A stretch of 64,000 nt of DNA from Planctomycetota bacterium (GCA_947484275.1 CANKOY010000013.1:1-64000); one strand, 5' to 3'. Positions 1 through 10,172 are shown, counted from the stretch's first letter. The notes: a model not told the origin generated them from the sequence alone. A program made the numbers and translations.

Positions 1-151
1 AAGGCGTGCGAAGGCGGAGCAAGGAGCGCGACAGAAAGTTGGGCAGGGGTCCCCGCGTTAGAGCGCGAAGCGCTCGTAGTGAAGGCTCCTGCGGAGCCTT
101 CTCAGTGGGGTGCGGCCTTCCTGGCCGCTGAGCACGACTTTCCGAGCGCAA

Positions 152-207
152 CGACGCGGCGCCGAAGCAAGTCTTGCCGTAGTAGGGACCTTTTCAACGG
201 GCTGCTA
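152..207 (-). repeat. Degenerate copy of the dispersed inverted-repeat element
   Basis: This stretch ends in CAACGGGCTGCTAG and contains CGGCGCCGAA followed by a T-rich CCTTTTCAACG. The same order of motifs occurs in the reverse complement of the left arm plus loop of the 34174-34256 element. The outer arm that would complete the palindrome is not recognisable here, so this is a decayed or half element. Its CTAG end supplies the TAG stop codon of the adjacent M28 peptidase gene, as the other copy does for a different gene. Confidence 0.6.
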
Positions 208-1626
208 GCGCGACAACGCCAATTCCTCCAAGCTGCGCCGCGCGCTGAGCCAGCCGATGCGCGCGCACCAGCCCATGTTCCACGGCTCCTTGTCGGTCGT
301 GTTCTCGGGCGTGTCGCCGGCGGAGTGGTAGTAGTTGTCGTAATCGACGCGCACGAGGTCGCGCTCGCGCCAGGACTCCCCGGGCATGCCCTCGGTGCGC
401 TTGTGTTCGTCGGGTTTGTCCCAGGCGCTCGTGAACAAGGTCAGGGACGGACGCGAGTTCTCCTTGAAGAGCTTGCTGCCGCTGAATACGTAGCTGTCGG
501 TGCCGCCCAAGCTCTTGTTGGTCGCCCATTGCTTTGGAAATCCCTCGCGCCCGCCGTGATCAGCGAGCACAGCAAGCACCGTGCGCACCATGGGCACGTT
601 GGCCGCCAAATCGTCCGGCTCGATGTTGAACTGATCGGCGCCCGATCCGAAGCCCGCCTGGTCGTAGTTGATCACGGCGAGCACGGCGCCTTCCTTGTCG
701 CCGTTCGCCAGCAGGTGGCGCGTCGAGTGGATTTCCGAGCCCCAAATGGCAAAGCGCACCTCGCGCGCGGGCGCTTCGATGAGCTTTGCGTCGATCGCCT
801 TCTTCCACGCACCGGCGATGCCGAGCAGCGTCGCCTCGCCGCTGGCGTTGTCGTCCGCGCCCGGGCCGCCGGCGTCGCTGTCGCCGTGGGCACAGAACAG
901 CAGGTGATCTGCGGTCCACGGCGCAGCGCTCGCGCCGCGCCCAGGCAGTCGCGCGATCACCGTCAGCGGCGATTTCTCCGCGATCTCTGCCTCCAGTGAG
1001 TATTCGATTTCCAGCGCTTCGCCCTTCGCCAGCGCGGCCTCGAGCCACTGGGCGTCGGGGCGCGACAACCCGAACACGGCGCAGGGGTTGTCGGGTCCCT
1101 CGCGCAGGTGCGAAATGCGCGGATAGGCGCCGTCCAAGGTCGTGTTGGCGCTCACCAGCACCAGTGCAGGCGCGCTGCTCTTCTCAAGTTTGCGCGGCGC
1201 GCTCTCGCTAAGCAGCACCACGCCGGTCGCTGATTCCTTGGTCAGGCGCGCGCGGCCCTTCGAGCTGGGCGAAAATCCGTAGGGCCAAGCGGAGGTCAAC
1301 GGACGGCGCTCCTCACCGCGCACGGCGACCACGCTCCACGCAGTCTCAGCGTGACACCAGCGCGGAGGATCCTCGACCACGCGAACCTCAAGGCCCAGCT
1401 TCTCGAAGCGCTCGCGCAAGTACGCCGCCGCGCGCGCGCCCGATTCGGTGCCTCCCATGCGCGGCCCCAGGCGGCACAGTTCGCGCACCTCGCGTTGCAT
1501 CGCTGCCTCGTCCACCAGCGCGGCAAGCCGGGTCTCCAGCTCGACAGGGCTAGGATCGCTTGGGGCGGGCGTCGGAGTTGGGGCCTGGAGCAGGAAACAC
1601 AATCCAAACATGGCAAATTTCTGCAT
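205..1626 (-). CDS. Exported M28-family zinc peptidase, one metal ligand atypical
   Basis: Predicted 473-residue secreted metallopeptidase related to M28 aminopeptidases. The start chosen (MQKFAMFGLCFLLQAP) gives an N-terminal hydrophobic signal; an upstream in-frame start at 1710 would add a non-hydrophobic extension. Metal-site motifs are visible in order: HGDSDAGG (His about 247), GADDNASG (bridging Asp about 258), the WGSEIHS segment (Glu about 298), NYDQAGFG (Asp about 322) and YYHSAGDT (His about 434). In typical M28 enzymes the third motif is EE, giving general base and zinc ligand; here the second Glu is Ile, so one zinc ligand appears missing or moved. An inserted region between signal and catalytic core (about residues 100-230) resembles the PA-like insert common in the family. 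The stop codon lies inside the 152-207 repeat. Family assignment is firm; activity is uncertain. Confidence 0.88.
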   Translation of the reverse strand: MQKFAMFGLCFLLQAPTPTPAPSDPSPVELETRLAALVDEAAMQREVRELCRLGPRMGGTESGARAAAYLRERFEKLGLEVRVVEDPPRWCHAETAWSVVAVRGEERRPLTSAWPYGFSPSSKGRARLTKESATGVVLLSESAPRKLEKSSAPALVLVSANTTLDGAYPRISHLREGPDNPCAVFGLSRPDAQWLEAALAKGEALEIEYSLEAEIAEKSPLTVIARLPGRGASAAPWTADHLLFCAHGDSDAGGPGADDNASGEATLLGIAGAWKKAIDAKLIEAPAREVRFAIWGSEIHSTRHLLANGDKEGAVLAVINYDQAGFGSGADQFNIEPDDLAANVPMVRTVLAVLADHGGREGFPKQWATNKSLGGTDSYVFSGSKLFKENSRPSLTLFTSAWDKPDEHKRTEGMPGESWRERDLVRVDYDNYYHSAGDTPENTTDKEPWNMGWCARIGWLSARRSLEELALSR

Positions 1627-1937
1627 GGGGGCCCCCTCGGGCCCGTGCAGTATGCCCTCGACTAAGCCCTCTCCGTACCGCAGTTCAGCGTTTGCCGCCG
1701 CCGTGGCCACCCGGGCCCGTGCCCATTCCCTGTGCGGCGCGGGCCCCTCCCAGGATCACTGTCTTGGCTCCGCGGCGAACTTCGGTTGAGGCTTCGGATG
1801 GGGGCAGGCCGCGACCGATAGGCCCAGTGCACGTGGGGCTCCGTGGACACTGCGCGCGACCCAGCCTGGACGGCGCTAGGCGCTGAATCCGTCTCGCTGC
1901 GGCGCGCGCGACCGACGTGGGTCATGCGTGCAGCAAC
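1627..1937. other. Divergent intergenic region
   Basis: A 311-bp gap between the divergently transcribed M28 peptidase and the membrane protein that starts at 1938. I see no tRNA, no convincing ORF and no clear hairpin terminator. It should hold both promoters. On the minus strand a GCATACTGC segment about 30 bases before the peptidase start is the only -10-like candidate noticed, and it is weak. Confidence 0.4.
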
Positions 1938-3836
1938 ATGGCGAACAAACCCAACGACTTCGAACGGCCCCAAGGCAATCGCCCTGCTGACAACGCGCGG
2001 CAGATGACTCCCTCGATCCTCGCGGCACAACCGGCCTGGAAGGGCAGCGAGAGGGCCGGTGATTTTCTCGGATTGAACTCGGAGCCGACCCCGGCGCCCG
2101 TCGTCACTGCGCCCGCAAATGTGCCTGGGCCCCGTGCCGCCACCGATGCAAGTTGGCTGATGGATGTGGATGAGCCGACAGCGCCGTCCGCTGCGCGCCA
2201 GGGATGGGATCGCGACGAGGTTGCGGTGCCCGCGCGCATGGAATCGGCAGAGGATCAGCAGGAGGATGCCGAAGAATCGAATTTGCCGCTTCAAACTCCG
2301 GCGGTCCTTGATGCGTCTTGGACGGAGCCCACTCCAATGCGCCGCAGTCGCAAGGCTCCGATGCTCGTGGGATTTGGCGTCAGCGCCGCGTTGGCCGCGG
2401 CCGTATTTCACTACTGGCCGCTACTCGTACCGGATCGATCGCGGGCGGACTCGAACACCCAAGTCGCGCAGGGGCCGCGAGCGATCGATGCTCCCGCAAT
2501 TGCCGCGCTTGCGAACAGCGACACCGAGAGCAACCCAATCGAATTGAGCGAGCCCGCGCCGATCGGAACCAATGACCAGGAGTTCGGCCGCTCGGCCCTT
2601 GATCGCCAGGGTCGCGCGGTGCCGGTCGCCGTGACAGAGCCCGCTGTGGCGGAAGTGCCGCAGTCCTCGGAAGAGACCCAGTACCTCTATGTCGATCCGC
2701 AACTGGCCGTAACTCCGGCCTTTGACTCCACGGAATTCAGCACTGTGGCAGGCCTGGTCTCCACAACGCACGACGAGCAGTCGTCCGCGGGCCCTGTGCA
2801 GCCCCTCGAGCCTGCGGCGCCCGCCCAGCACGTCGATCAAGTGGCTCAGGCTGCGGCCACTGAAGTGATCGAGACTCAAATGCAACCGACGAAGTCAACC
2901 GAGGCGATCACGGGCTTCAATCGTGCTGCTGTCTCCGTGTCGACCGCCGCAACGCAAATCGACGCCGGTTCTGTGGCGTCCCAGGCCGCCGATCAGAACT
3001 GCGACCAGGCCGCGATGCCGGGTGGCCTCGCCGCAACGACGGATTCCATCGCTGCTTCGGCCGCCACTGGGAACCACCCGTTTCCGCGCGTGCGCGTGCT
3101 TTCCGTGCGCACTCAGTCCCTCGTGGACGCCGCCAACCGACGTCCGGATGTCGATGAGCACCGCACGCACGTTCCCAGGGAGGTGCCTGCGAATGTGGCC
3201 ACGGCAAGCGCTGCGCTGCCTGAAACAGCGGCCGTTGACGCGGTCACCGGTGATTCCGAGCCCGCGTCCACGGCCGCCACCGCGAACCGCGCGGGATCCA
3301 TCGACGCTGACAGCGTTCTGCTCCCGCCGCTGCCGATGCAAGGCGTGCGCGCAATTCAGGATCGCGACATGCAGTCGCTCTGGTCAGGTCAGGATCTGCC
3401 GTTCGATCGGATCGCCGCTACCCAGAAAGTGCTGACACCGAACGTGGGCAATGTGCGCGCGACACTGAAGAGCAAGGCTGTCTTCGAAGGCCGGCTGTAC
3501 GCGGTCGGCGAAAACTCGATCTGGCTCGAAGGCCCCTTCGGTCGCATGGGCATTCCCAGCGATCGCCTCGACACCGTGGAAGCCATCGCGGCGGACCCGG
3601 AACCCAAACCCAGCGAGCCCGAGCCTGACCCGGCAGCGGCGGGCGTGGGGAGCGAGCACGTACAGGTGCGCACCGGAGCTGGCGTCGTTGTCGGCCGCTT
3701 GGTGGCGAACAACGGAACCAAGTCCCTGGTCGTCACGGATTCCGGACTGCGTCTCACGGTCAATTCCGAGGATGTGGAGCCGGTTCAGCAGGCGCTGCGC
3801 GTCGTGTTCAAGAAGAGCCCGCCGAAGCGCGATTGA
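1938..3836 (+). CDS. Single-pass membrane protein with long low-complexity region and C-terminal beta-barrel-like modules
   Basis: Not recognised as a named family. Starting at MANKPNDF it is 632 residues. An acidic, Pro/Ala-rich N-terminal part of about 135 residues is followed by a basic patch (MRRSRK) and a hydrophobic segment at about residues 141-163, which predicts a cytoplasmic N-terminus and a large external part. Residues about 165-500 are Ala/Thr/Glu-rich low complexity, probably disordered. The last about 130 residues hold two similar modules of the form G-x-L-x(n)-N-x-x-(W/L)-x(n)-G followed by a hydrophobic strand; they look like small SH3- or Sm-like barrels, which is an inference from spacing only. 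Four upstream codons from 1917 are open but add nothing conserved. The next gene follows after about 150 bp on the same strand. Confidence 0.72.
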   Translation: MANKPNDFERPQGNRPADNARQMTPSILAAQPAWKGSERAGDFLGLNSEPTPAPVVTAPANVPGPRAATDASWLMDVDEPTAPSAARQGWDRDEVAVPARMESAEDQQEDAEESNLPLQTPAVLDASWTEPTPMRRSRKAPMLVGFGVSAALAAAVFHYWPLLVPDRSRADSNTQVAQGPRAIDAPAIAALANSDTESNPIELSEPAPIGTNDQEFGRSALDRQGRAVPVAVTEPAVAEVPQSSEETQYLYVDPQLAVTPAFDSTEFSTVAGLVSTTHDEQSSAGPVQPLEPAAPAQHVDQVAQAAATEVIETQMQPTKSTEAITGFNRAAVSVSTAATQIDAGSVASQAADQNCDQAAMPGGLAATTDSIAASAATGNHPFPRVRVLSVRTQSLVDAANRRPDVDEHRTHVPREVPANVATASAALPETAAVDAVTGDSEPASTAATANRAGSIDADSVLLPPLPMQGVRAIQDRDMQSLWSGQDLPFDRIAATQKVLTPNVGNVRATLKSKAVFEGRLYAVGENSIWLEGPFGRMGIPSDRLDTVEAIAADPEPKPSEPEPDPAAAGVGSEHVQVRTGAGVVVGRLVANNGTKSLVVTDSGLRLTVNSEDVEPVQQALRVVFKKSPPKRD

Positions 3837-3991
3837 GCGCCGCGTCCTGGGTACAGTCCCGGGATGCAGTCCGATTCGAGTGCGGAGGAGCGGCGCCCGG
3901 TCCTGCGCTCTCGTGAGCGCCGAACGGGGGCCGGCATTCCGCCACCTCACGCGACTGCCGGACGCCTGCGGAAGGCAGGCGGGGCTTGGCG

Positions 3992-6040
3992 ATGATGCAT
4001 CCGAAACTTGCGCTCGTACTTGGATTCGGGGCGTTGCTCGCCCTGGGAAATCTCGGACTTCGGCAGCGCGAGGGCCGCGTGCTTGACGACGGCTACCATC
4101 ATCTTGGCAACGACACGCAGGCGGACTGGAAAGAAGCCAGCCCCAAGCCCGAGGGCAAGCGCCTGGACGTGACGTTCGAGTCAGCTGCGAACCCGGGTGA
4201 GTGGACCCTGTTCCTCGAGCAGCGCAGCATCGACAACCTCTGGCGCGTGAAGCTCAACGAAGTCGAGTTCGCGCAACTGAAGCCGTTCCCAGGTCTGACC
4301 AAGCGCAACTACACCATTCCAGCCGGGATGGTGAAGTCAGGGACGAACGTGCTCTCGTTTGTCCCCGACGTTCCCAACGACGACGTCGTGATCGGCAAGC
4401 TGCGGCTGGTGGAGCAATCGCTGCGCGAGATGTACGACACGCAGGTCGTGAGCCTGTCGGTGGAACAGCATGGTGACGGCGCTCCGCTGCCTGCACGCGT
4501 CACCTTCGTTGACGCCGCGGGGAAACTGGCGCCGATCTTCTACGCGGAGACCCTGCACACTGCCGTGCGCGACGGCGTGATCTACATCTCGAACCAAGCC
4601 GTCAGGCTGGAGCTGCCGCGCGGCAAGTACACGAGCTATGCGACGCGCGGCAGTGAATGGAGCCTGTCCCAAGTCGAGATCGACGTCGGATCGACCGCCG
4701 CCAATGTCGTTGCGCATCGCCTGCGCCGCGAGGTCGACACCGGCGGTTACATCGCCGCGGACACGCACTTGCACACGCTCGAATTCTCTGGCCACGGCGA
4801 CGCGAGCGCAGCCGAGCGCCAAGTCACCCTGGCTGGCGAGGGGGTCGAATTCGCCGTGGCGACCGACCACAACCACAACATTGACTACCGGCCGTTTCAG
4901 ACGCGCGCGGGACTGTCGAGCTACTTCACGGCAGTCGTCGGCAACGAAGTCACAACGGAGGTCGGCCACTTCAACGGATTTCCCCTGGATCCCAAGGACG
5001 CGATTCCCGCGCACAAGTTGACCGACTTCGTCGCGATCGTCGACGGCATCCGCGGGAAGGGCGCCAAGGTCGTGATCCTCAACCATCCACGCTGGCCCAA
5101 ACACGAAGACAGTCCCTTCGCGAACAACCAGCTGGACCGCGACACGGGACGCTTCGGCAGCGGACTCCTGCTGACCGTGGACGCCACGGAGTTGATCAAC
5201 TCCACCACGGACGAAGCTGATCCCCTGTTCCTGTTCACTGATTGGTTCGCGCTGCTCAACGACGGTCGGAGGATTTTCGCCGTGGGCACTTCCGACACGC
5301 ACACGGTGGGGGAGCCCGCGGGTCAAGGTCGCACCTACGCCGTGAGCAAAACCGACGACCCGGCGAAAATAGAAGTCAACGCCGTGTGCGAGGCGATCAA
5401 GAACGGAAACTCTTCGATCGGAATGGGTATCTTCGCCACGGTGCTCGTCAACGGAACAGCCCGCATGGGCGATACGTTGAACGTGTCCCAGAGCCGCTTC
5501 GACGATGGAGTGAGTCTGCACGTGGAGGTCCGCGTGCAGGCGCCGTCGTGGATTGTTCCGCGCAAACTCACCTGCTACGTCAACGGACACGCGATGGCAG
5601 CCAGGTCGATCACAACTGTGCCCGGCGCGCCCACCGATCAGCGCATCGCCCTCGAGATTCCCCGTGAATGCCCACACGATCTTTGGCTGGTCTGTGTCGT
5701 CACGGGCGATCCGGCGTCCGCTCCCTATTGGCCCAACCCGAATCCCTACACCCTGGCCGCCACCAACCCGGTGTTCGTTACCTTCCAGGACGGTCCGTGG
5801 CAGAGTCCGCGGGAGATCGCCGCGCGGACGCTCGAATCCTCGGGCGGGAACGTGGTGCTCCTGGGCTCGATGATCAAGTCCATGGACGAGGCCATCGCAG
5901 TGCAGTTGCTCGACCTCTACGCAGTGAACCTGCGCGGCACGGGCACCGCGCAGGAGGAGATCAGGCGTTTGGTCCTCGAGGTCGCAGCTGGCGCCAATCC
6001 GAACTTCGAGGGCGTGCGGCGCTTGGTAGCAAGGCTTTGA
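3992..6040 (+). CDS. Exported CehA/McbA-family PHP-type metallohydrolase
   Basis: 682 residues. The N-terminus (MMHPKLALVLGFGALLALG) is a signal peptide or anchor. Residues about 30-140 form a beta-rich carbohydrate-binding-like domain. The PHP domain runs from about residue 250 to 480: ADTHLHT and DHNHN supply metal-binding His and Asp residues, NHPRW (about 364) and GTSDTH (about 431) complete the site. PHP proteins of the CehA/McbA group hydrolyse phosphoester or carbamate-type substrates; the substrate here cannot be told. A beta-sandwich C-terminal region follows. Start: ATG at 3992 sits after GGCAGGCGGGG, a possible ribosome-binding site; a TTG two codons upstream is also open. It lies between a membrane protein and the HEAT-VWA gene, all on the plus strand, with gaps of 73-155 bp, so possibly separate transcripts. 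Confidence 0.85.
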   Translation: MMHPKLALVLGFGALLALGNLGLRQREGRVLDDGYHHLGNDTQADWKEASPKPEGKRLDVTFESAANPGEWTLFLEQRSIDNLWRVKLNEVEFAQLKPFPGLTKRNYTIPAGMVKSGTNVLSFVPDVPNDDVVIGKLRLVEQSLREMYDTQVVSLSVEQHGDGAPLPARVTFVDAAGKLAPIFYAETLHTAVRDGVIYISNQAVRLELPRGKYTSYATRGSEWSLSQVEIDVGSTAANVVAHRLRREVDTGGYIAADTHLHTLEFSGHGDASAAERQVTLAGEGVEFAVATDHNHNIDYRPFQTRAGLSSYFTAVVGNEVTTEVGHFNGFPLDPKDAIPAHKLTDFVAIVDGIRGKGAKVVILNHPRWPKHEDSPFANNQLDRDTGRFGSGLLLTVDATELINSTTDEADPLFLFTDWFALLNDGRRIFAVGTSDTHTVGEPAGQGRTYAVSKTDDPAKIEVNAVCEAIKNGNSSIGMGIFATVLVNGTARMGDTLNVSQSRFDDGVSLHVEVRVQAPSWIVPRKLTCYVNGHAMAARSITTVPGAPTDQRIALEIPRECPHDLWLVCVVTGDPASAPYWPNPNPYTLAATNPVFVTFQDGPWQSPREIAARTLESSGGNVVLLGSMIKSMDEAIAVQLLDLYAVNLRGTGTAQEEIRRLVLEVAAGANPNFEGVRRLVARL

Positions 6041-6128
6041 ATTCGTCACAGGATCGGGGCGGGACCTGTCACCTGGACTGCGTTAGGCTGTAGTGAATTC
6101 CTGGGCCTGAGCCATGAGAGACCACGCC

Positions 6129-7676
6129 ATGACGAATCCGATCCTTCGCGCCTGCGCATTTCTGTTGTTCGTCGTCCTCGCGCTGGCGAGCTTCGCGCCG
6201 TGCGCCCATGCCCAGGGCGACGAGACGGTGCGCGATTTCCGCAAGTACTTCCGCGAGGCCAAGTCAGCTGCTGAACGCGTCGAATTCGTACTCAGCCTGG
6301 AGAAGATTGAATCGCCCGCGGTGGTTGACGCGCTCGTGCCCGTGCTCAAGTCCGAGGAGCCTGATGTTGTGCGCGCCGCGGTGCGCGTGCTCGCGGGCTT
6401 CAAGACGGTCGAGCCGATCGCGGCCCTGATTGCCACCGCCGAGAGCGACAAGACCGAATCCGTTCGACTGGGGATTCTGCAGGCCATTTTCCAGGGGCGC
6501 TACACCAGCGCGGCGCCGGCCCTGCTGGTGTTCCTGTCCGACAAGTCCTGGGATGTGCGACGACGGGCGATCGAAGGACTGGGTGTCATGAAGGACCCGG
6601 CCCACGCGGAACCCATCTCGGCCCTGTGCGGCGACAGCGAGGTTGCGGTGCGCTGCGCGGCCCTCGATGCCTTGGGCCTGATGAAATCCGAGCTGGTGCT
6701 CGCGCCGGCCACTCTGGCCCTGAGCGATCCGATTTGGCAAGTGCGCGCCAGCGCGATCAATGGACTGGCCAAGGTCCGGCGCCTGGAGTCCATCGAGCCA
6801 TTGATCAATCGACTCGTGGTGGAAGAAGGCCGCCTGCGCGCCGACATCGGGGCCGCGCTCGATGAAATCACTGGCAAGACCCTGGGAGATCGCCTTGAGC
6901 AATGGCAGTCGTTCTGGACCAACTACAAAGGCAAGTTCCAGATCCCCACAGACGTCGAGTTGGCGAAGCTGCGCGCAAAGCAGAAGGAAAACCGCGAGAA
7001 ATACAAACCCGCGGGCCCACAGACCACGTACCACGGCATCGACACGCCCTCGCGCTCGATCCTGTTCGTGATCGACGTCTCCGGTTCCATGGAGAACCTG
7101 GTGGTCGAGAAGGAACGCTTCCAGGATGGCGGCTACCCCTCGATGATGCGCATCGACATCGTCAAGACCGAGTTGGCGCGCACGGTCGAACGCCTCGAGT
7201 CCTACGTGAAGTTCAACATCTTGTCCTTCGGTACGGACGTGAAGCCGTGGAAGAAGGAACTCGTGCCGGCCAACGCCCTGAATCGCACCGCGGGCAAGGA
7301 CTGGTCGATGAAACTCGAGCCCCTGGGCGGGAATTCGAAAGCCGACCTTGCCAGCGTCGGCCTGACCAGTTCCGCGAACCTCGAAGCCGGCAAGACCAAC
7401 ACATGGGGTGCGCTCACCTGGGCCCTCGGCATCGCGGGTCGCGGGGCGAAGGACAAGAACTACGCCGTCGCAATCGACACCGTGTTCTTCCTCTCCGACG
7501 GGCGTCCGTCCCACGGTGACTACGTCGATCCCGAGGACATCCTGCGCGAGGTTCGCACCGCCAATCAGCTGCGGAAAGTCGTGATCCACACGATTGCGAT
7601 CGGTGAATTCCAGAAGGATTTCATGCAGCGCTTGGCCGAGGAAAACGGCGGGGTGTTCGTCGATCTCGGCCGCTGA
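6129..7676 (+). CDS. Exported HEAT-repeat protein with C-terminal von Willebrand A domain
   Basis: 515 residues from MTNPILRACAFLLFVV, which gives a clean signal peptide ending near CAHAQ. Residues about 45-270 are HEAT-like repeats (repeating pairs such as VVRAAVRVLAGF and VRRRAIEGLGVM). A basic linker (about 280-300) leads into a VWA domain with an intact MIDAS: DVSGSM (about 315), a Thr in KTNTWGA (about 421) and SDGRPSHG (about 456). This predicts a divalent-metal-dependent adhesion or scaffolding role outside the cytoplasm; no enzyme motif is visible. The alternative ATG at 6114 would add five residues; the GAGAG before 6129 favours the downstream start. A TTAGGCT about 40 bases upstream may be a -10 box. 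A good terminator follows at 7725. Confidence 0.85.
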   Translation: MTNPILRACAFLLFVVLALASFAPCAHAQGDETVRDFRKYFREAKSAAERVEFVLSLEKIESPAVVDALVPVLKSEEPDVVRAAVRVLAGFKTVEPIAALIATAESDKTESVRLGILQAIFQGRYTSAAPALLVFLSDKSWDVRRRAIEGLGVMKDPAHAEPISALCGDSEVAVRCAALDALGLMKSELVLAPATLALSDPIWQVRASAINGLAKVRRLESIEPLINRLVVEEGRLRADIGAALDEITGKTLGDRLEQWQSFWTNYKGKFQIPTDVELAKLRAKQKENREKYKPAGPQTTYHGIDTPSRSILFVIDVSGSMENLVVEKERFQDGGYPSMMRIDIVKTELARTVERLESYVKFNILSFGTDVKPWKKELVPANALNRTAGKDWSMKLEPLGGNSKADLASVGLTSSANLEAGKTNTWGALTWALGIAGRGAKDKNYAVAIDTVFFLSDGRPSHGDYVDPEDILREVRTANQLRKVVIHTIAIGEFQKDFMQRLAEENGGVFVDLGR

Positions 7677-7724
7677 GCACAGGGCCGCACGCCGCGCCGG
7701 TTCCGGGCGCCGCCGAGCCTGGGG

Positions 7725-7747
7725 CCGGTCCGCCGCGGACGGTTTTT
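7725..7747 (+). terminator. Rho-independent terminator after the HEAT-VWA gene
   Basis: A GC-rich stem (CCG then TCCG pairing with CGGA then CGG, one bulged G, CCG loop) is followed directly by five T residues. It lies 48 bp after the HEAT-VWA stop and before the tRNA-Pro promoter. Confidence 0.7.
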
Positions 7748-7762
7748 GGTCGCGCGAGCTGA

Positions 7763-7791
7763 TTGACAGGGCCGGGGGCCGCAAGTAGCTT
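7763..7791 (+). promoter_or_regulatory. Sigma-70-type promoter for tRNA-Pro
   Basis: A perfect TTGACA, a 17-bp spacer and TAGCTT (TAnnnT). The expected start site is about 7798, some 17 bases before the mature tRNA 5' end. Together with the promoters of the other two tRNAs it defines what the housekeeping promoter looks like in this genome. Confidence 0.7.
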
Positions 7792-7814
7792 CTCCGGGCC
7801 AAATTGTTGGGAAT

Positions 7815-7891
<77 letters not shown>

Positions 7892-7972
7892 GCACAATTC
7901 GCGGGAGCCCCTTGGACCCGAATCCCTGCCTCGCCCGGGCTTTTGAAGACTGCCAGAGCGCTGGCCTTCGCC

Positions 7973-10165
7973 TCAGGGGCCGTCCAAGAGCTTCTCGAAT
8001 GCCGCAACGGTGTTGACCGGCGCCAGGCAAGCGAAATCGCGGCAGAGGTAGGCGGTGGCCGCGCCATCCAGTTGCGTTTGCCCCGCCGTGTAGGGCGCTA
8101 GCTTCACGATCGGATCAGTCGCTGTCGGAGCCCGCAGCAGCACCACAGTGTTCGGTAGGAAACGCCCGCCCAGGGCGCGCACCAGGGCACTCGTGTCCGC
8201 TGCGCCGCGTTCGCCGACGATCACGATTTCGCTCGCCTTGCCTAGGGCGAAATCCGCTGCGATCAGGGCCTGGGTGTGACCCGACGGCGTGCGAGCCAGA
8301 TCCCCGGCGAAGGCCCTGAGGGTTTTTTCGGCCCGCGCGGCATGGGACATATCGCCGGTCAAGTGCGCCAGTCGCAGCAGGTTCAGGGCGGCCACTGAAT
8401 TCCCCGCGGGAGTTGCACCGTCGTAGAACTCCTTGGCCCGCAGGAACAGGCGTTCGCCGTCTGAGGCCGAGAGGAAAAAGCCGCCGGCCGAATCGTCGCC
8501 GAAGCGCGCGAGCATTTCTTCGTTGAGGCGCAGGGCCTCGCGCAGCCAGCGGACGTTGAAGTCGCTTTGGTACAGCTCGATCAGGCCGAAGACCAAGAAG
8601 GCGTAGTCGTCGAGCACCGCCGGCATGGCGGCTTCACCGTCGCGATAGCGCTTGAGCAAGCGGCCCTTGTCGTCGCGCAGAGTCTTCAGCACGAAATCCG
8701 CCGCGTGGCTTGCGCGTTCAACGTATTCAATGCGATCGAATGCGCGCCCAGCGCTGGCGAAGGCCGCGATCGCCAGCCCGTTCCAATCCGTGAGCAGTTT
8801 GTCGTCGCGCAGCGGGCGCACGCGCTTCTCCCGCGCCGCAAAGAGTTTTGCGCGCGCCGCGGCCATGCGACTCTGCAGTTGCTTCAGGTCTTCGCCGCGC
8901 ACGCGCGCGATCTCGGGCCAGGGCGCGGACAGGTGCAGGACGTTCTGTCCGTTTGAGCGACCTGTGTGGTCGCGCATATTGCCCGCGGTGGTGACGCCGT
9001 AGACGGAGGCAAAGCGCTCGCCGTCCTCCCGGCCAAGCACTTCATACAACTGCTCGTGCGTCCACAGATAGAACAGCCCTTCCTCGCCTTCGCTGTCCGC
9101 GTCCTCGGCGCACAGGAAACCGCCTAGGGGAGAGGACAAATCCCGCCGCACGTAGTCGAGCGTCGACTCCGCAATCTCGCGATACTCTGCCTTGCCCGTG
9201 AGCGTGAACGCTTCGATGTAGGCGAGCGCGACCAGCGCCTGGTCGTAGAGCATTTTCTCGAAGTGCGGTATCAGCCACTGGCGATCCGTGGCGTAGCGAT
9301 GGAACCCGCCGCCGAGATGATCTCGAATCCCTCCGCGCGCCATTTTTCCCAGGGTCAGCTCGACCATGGGCAATGCCGTGGTCTTGCCGCGCGCGTGTTG
9401 GCGCATCAGGAAGCGCAACTCGTGGGGGATCGGGAATTTCAAGGACGTAGCAAAGCCGCCTTCCTGGGCGTCGAAGCGCTGGGCCAAGTCGTCGAACGCG
9501 CGCGTCATTGCAGCTTCGCCGGGCAGGTCGCCCATGGCTCGCGCCGCGGACGCGCGCAGACTGGTCGAGAGCTGCGTGGAATGATCTTCGATGGCCTGGC
9601 GCTCGTCCTTCCAGGCGCTGGCGATCGCTGGCAGCAGTTCCAACATCCCCGGTCGGCCCGAGGCGCCCGTCTTCGGAAAGTAGGTGCCGGCGAAGAATGG
9701 CAATTTCTCCGGCGTCATCACCACGGTCATGGGCCAGCCGCCGGATCCAGTCAATGTCTGCGTCACCGTCATGTAGACCTGATCGACGTCTGGGCGCTCC
9801 TCGCGGTCCAGCTTGATGCAGATGAAACTCGCGTTGAGCAGCGCCGCGACTTCAGCGTCCTCGAACGACTCGCGTTCCATGACGTGGCACCAGTGGCAGG
9901 TCGAATAACCGATCGAGAGGAAGATGGGCTTGTCCTGTTCGCGGGCCAGCTCGAAGGCTGCGTTGCCCCAGGGGAACCACTCCACGCTGTTGCGGGCGTG
10001 CTGGAGCAGGTAGGGGCTTTTCTCAAAGATCAACCGATTGAACTCAGGCCCGCCATCGGCCGGCAGCTTGGCGATTTCCGCTGCGCCAGGCAGTGCTGCG
10101 CGATGTGGATCCTGGGGCGAGCACAGGGCGCTGGACACAGCAAGGGTGAGCGCGATGGCGTTCAT
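7973..10165 (-). CDS. YyaL-type thioredoxin-domain protein (DUF255)
   Basis: 730 residues. After a short N-terminal signal-like segment ([16 protein letters not shown]) comes the family hallmark block: [18 protein letters not shown], then a thioredoxin-like fold with CHWCHVM (Cys 90 and 93) and [12 protein letters not shown]. The remaining about 500 residues are the (alpha/alpha)6-barrel part typical of the family. Length is slightly above the usual 650-700 because of the N-terminal export segment. Function of the family is not established; the redox motif and glycoside-hydrolase-like barrel are what is known. An extended -10 box ends 7 bases before the ATG, suggesting a leaderless transcript. 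It is divergent from another thioredoxin-like gene at 10492. Confidence 0.92.
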   Translation of the reverse strand: MNAIALTLAVSSALCSPQDPHRAALPGAAEIAKLPADGGPEFNRLIFEKSPYLLQHARNSVEWFPWGNAAFELAREQDKPIFLSIGYSTCHWCHVMERESFEDAEVAALLNASFICIKLDREERPDVDQVYMTVTQTLTGSGGWPMTVVMTPEKLPFFAGTYFPKTGASGRPGMLELLPAIASAWKDERQAIEDHSTQLSTSLRASAARAMGDLPGEAAMTRAFDDLAQRFDAQEGGFATSLKFPIPHELRFLMRQHARGKTTALPMVELTLGKMARGGIRDHLGGGFHRYATDRQWLIPHFEKMLYDQALVALAYIEAFTLTGKAEYREIAESTLDYVRRDLSSPLGGFLCAEDADSEGEEGLFYLWTHEQLYEVLGREDGERFASVYGVTTAGNMRDHTGRSNGQNVLHLSAPWPEIARVRGEDLKQLQSRMAAARAKLFAAREKRVRPLRDDKLLTDWNGLAIAAFASAGRAFDRIEYVERASHAADFVLKTLRDDKGRLLKRYRDGEAAMPAVLDDYAFLVFGLIELYQSDFNVRWLREALRLNEEMLARFGDDSAGGFFLSASDGERLFLRAKEFYDGATPAGNSVAALNLLRLAHLTGDMSHAARAEKTLRAFAGDLARTPSGHTQALIAADFALGKASEIVIVGERGAADTSALVRALGGRFLPNTVVLLRAPTATDPIVKLAPYTAGQTQLDGAATAYLCRDFACLAPVNTVAAFEKLLDGP

Positions 10166-10172
10166 GGACGCG

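Noticed and set aside
79-999. Open frames on the plus strand opposite the M28 peptidase
   Set aside because: They are antisense shadows of a gene with clear family motifs; their translations are Arg/Ala/Val-rich without conserved patterns.
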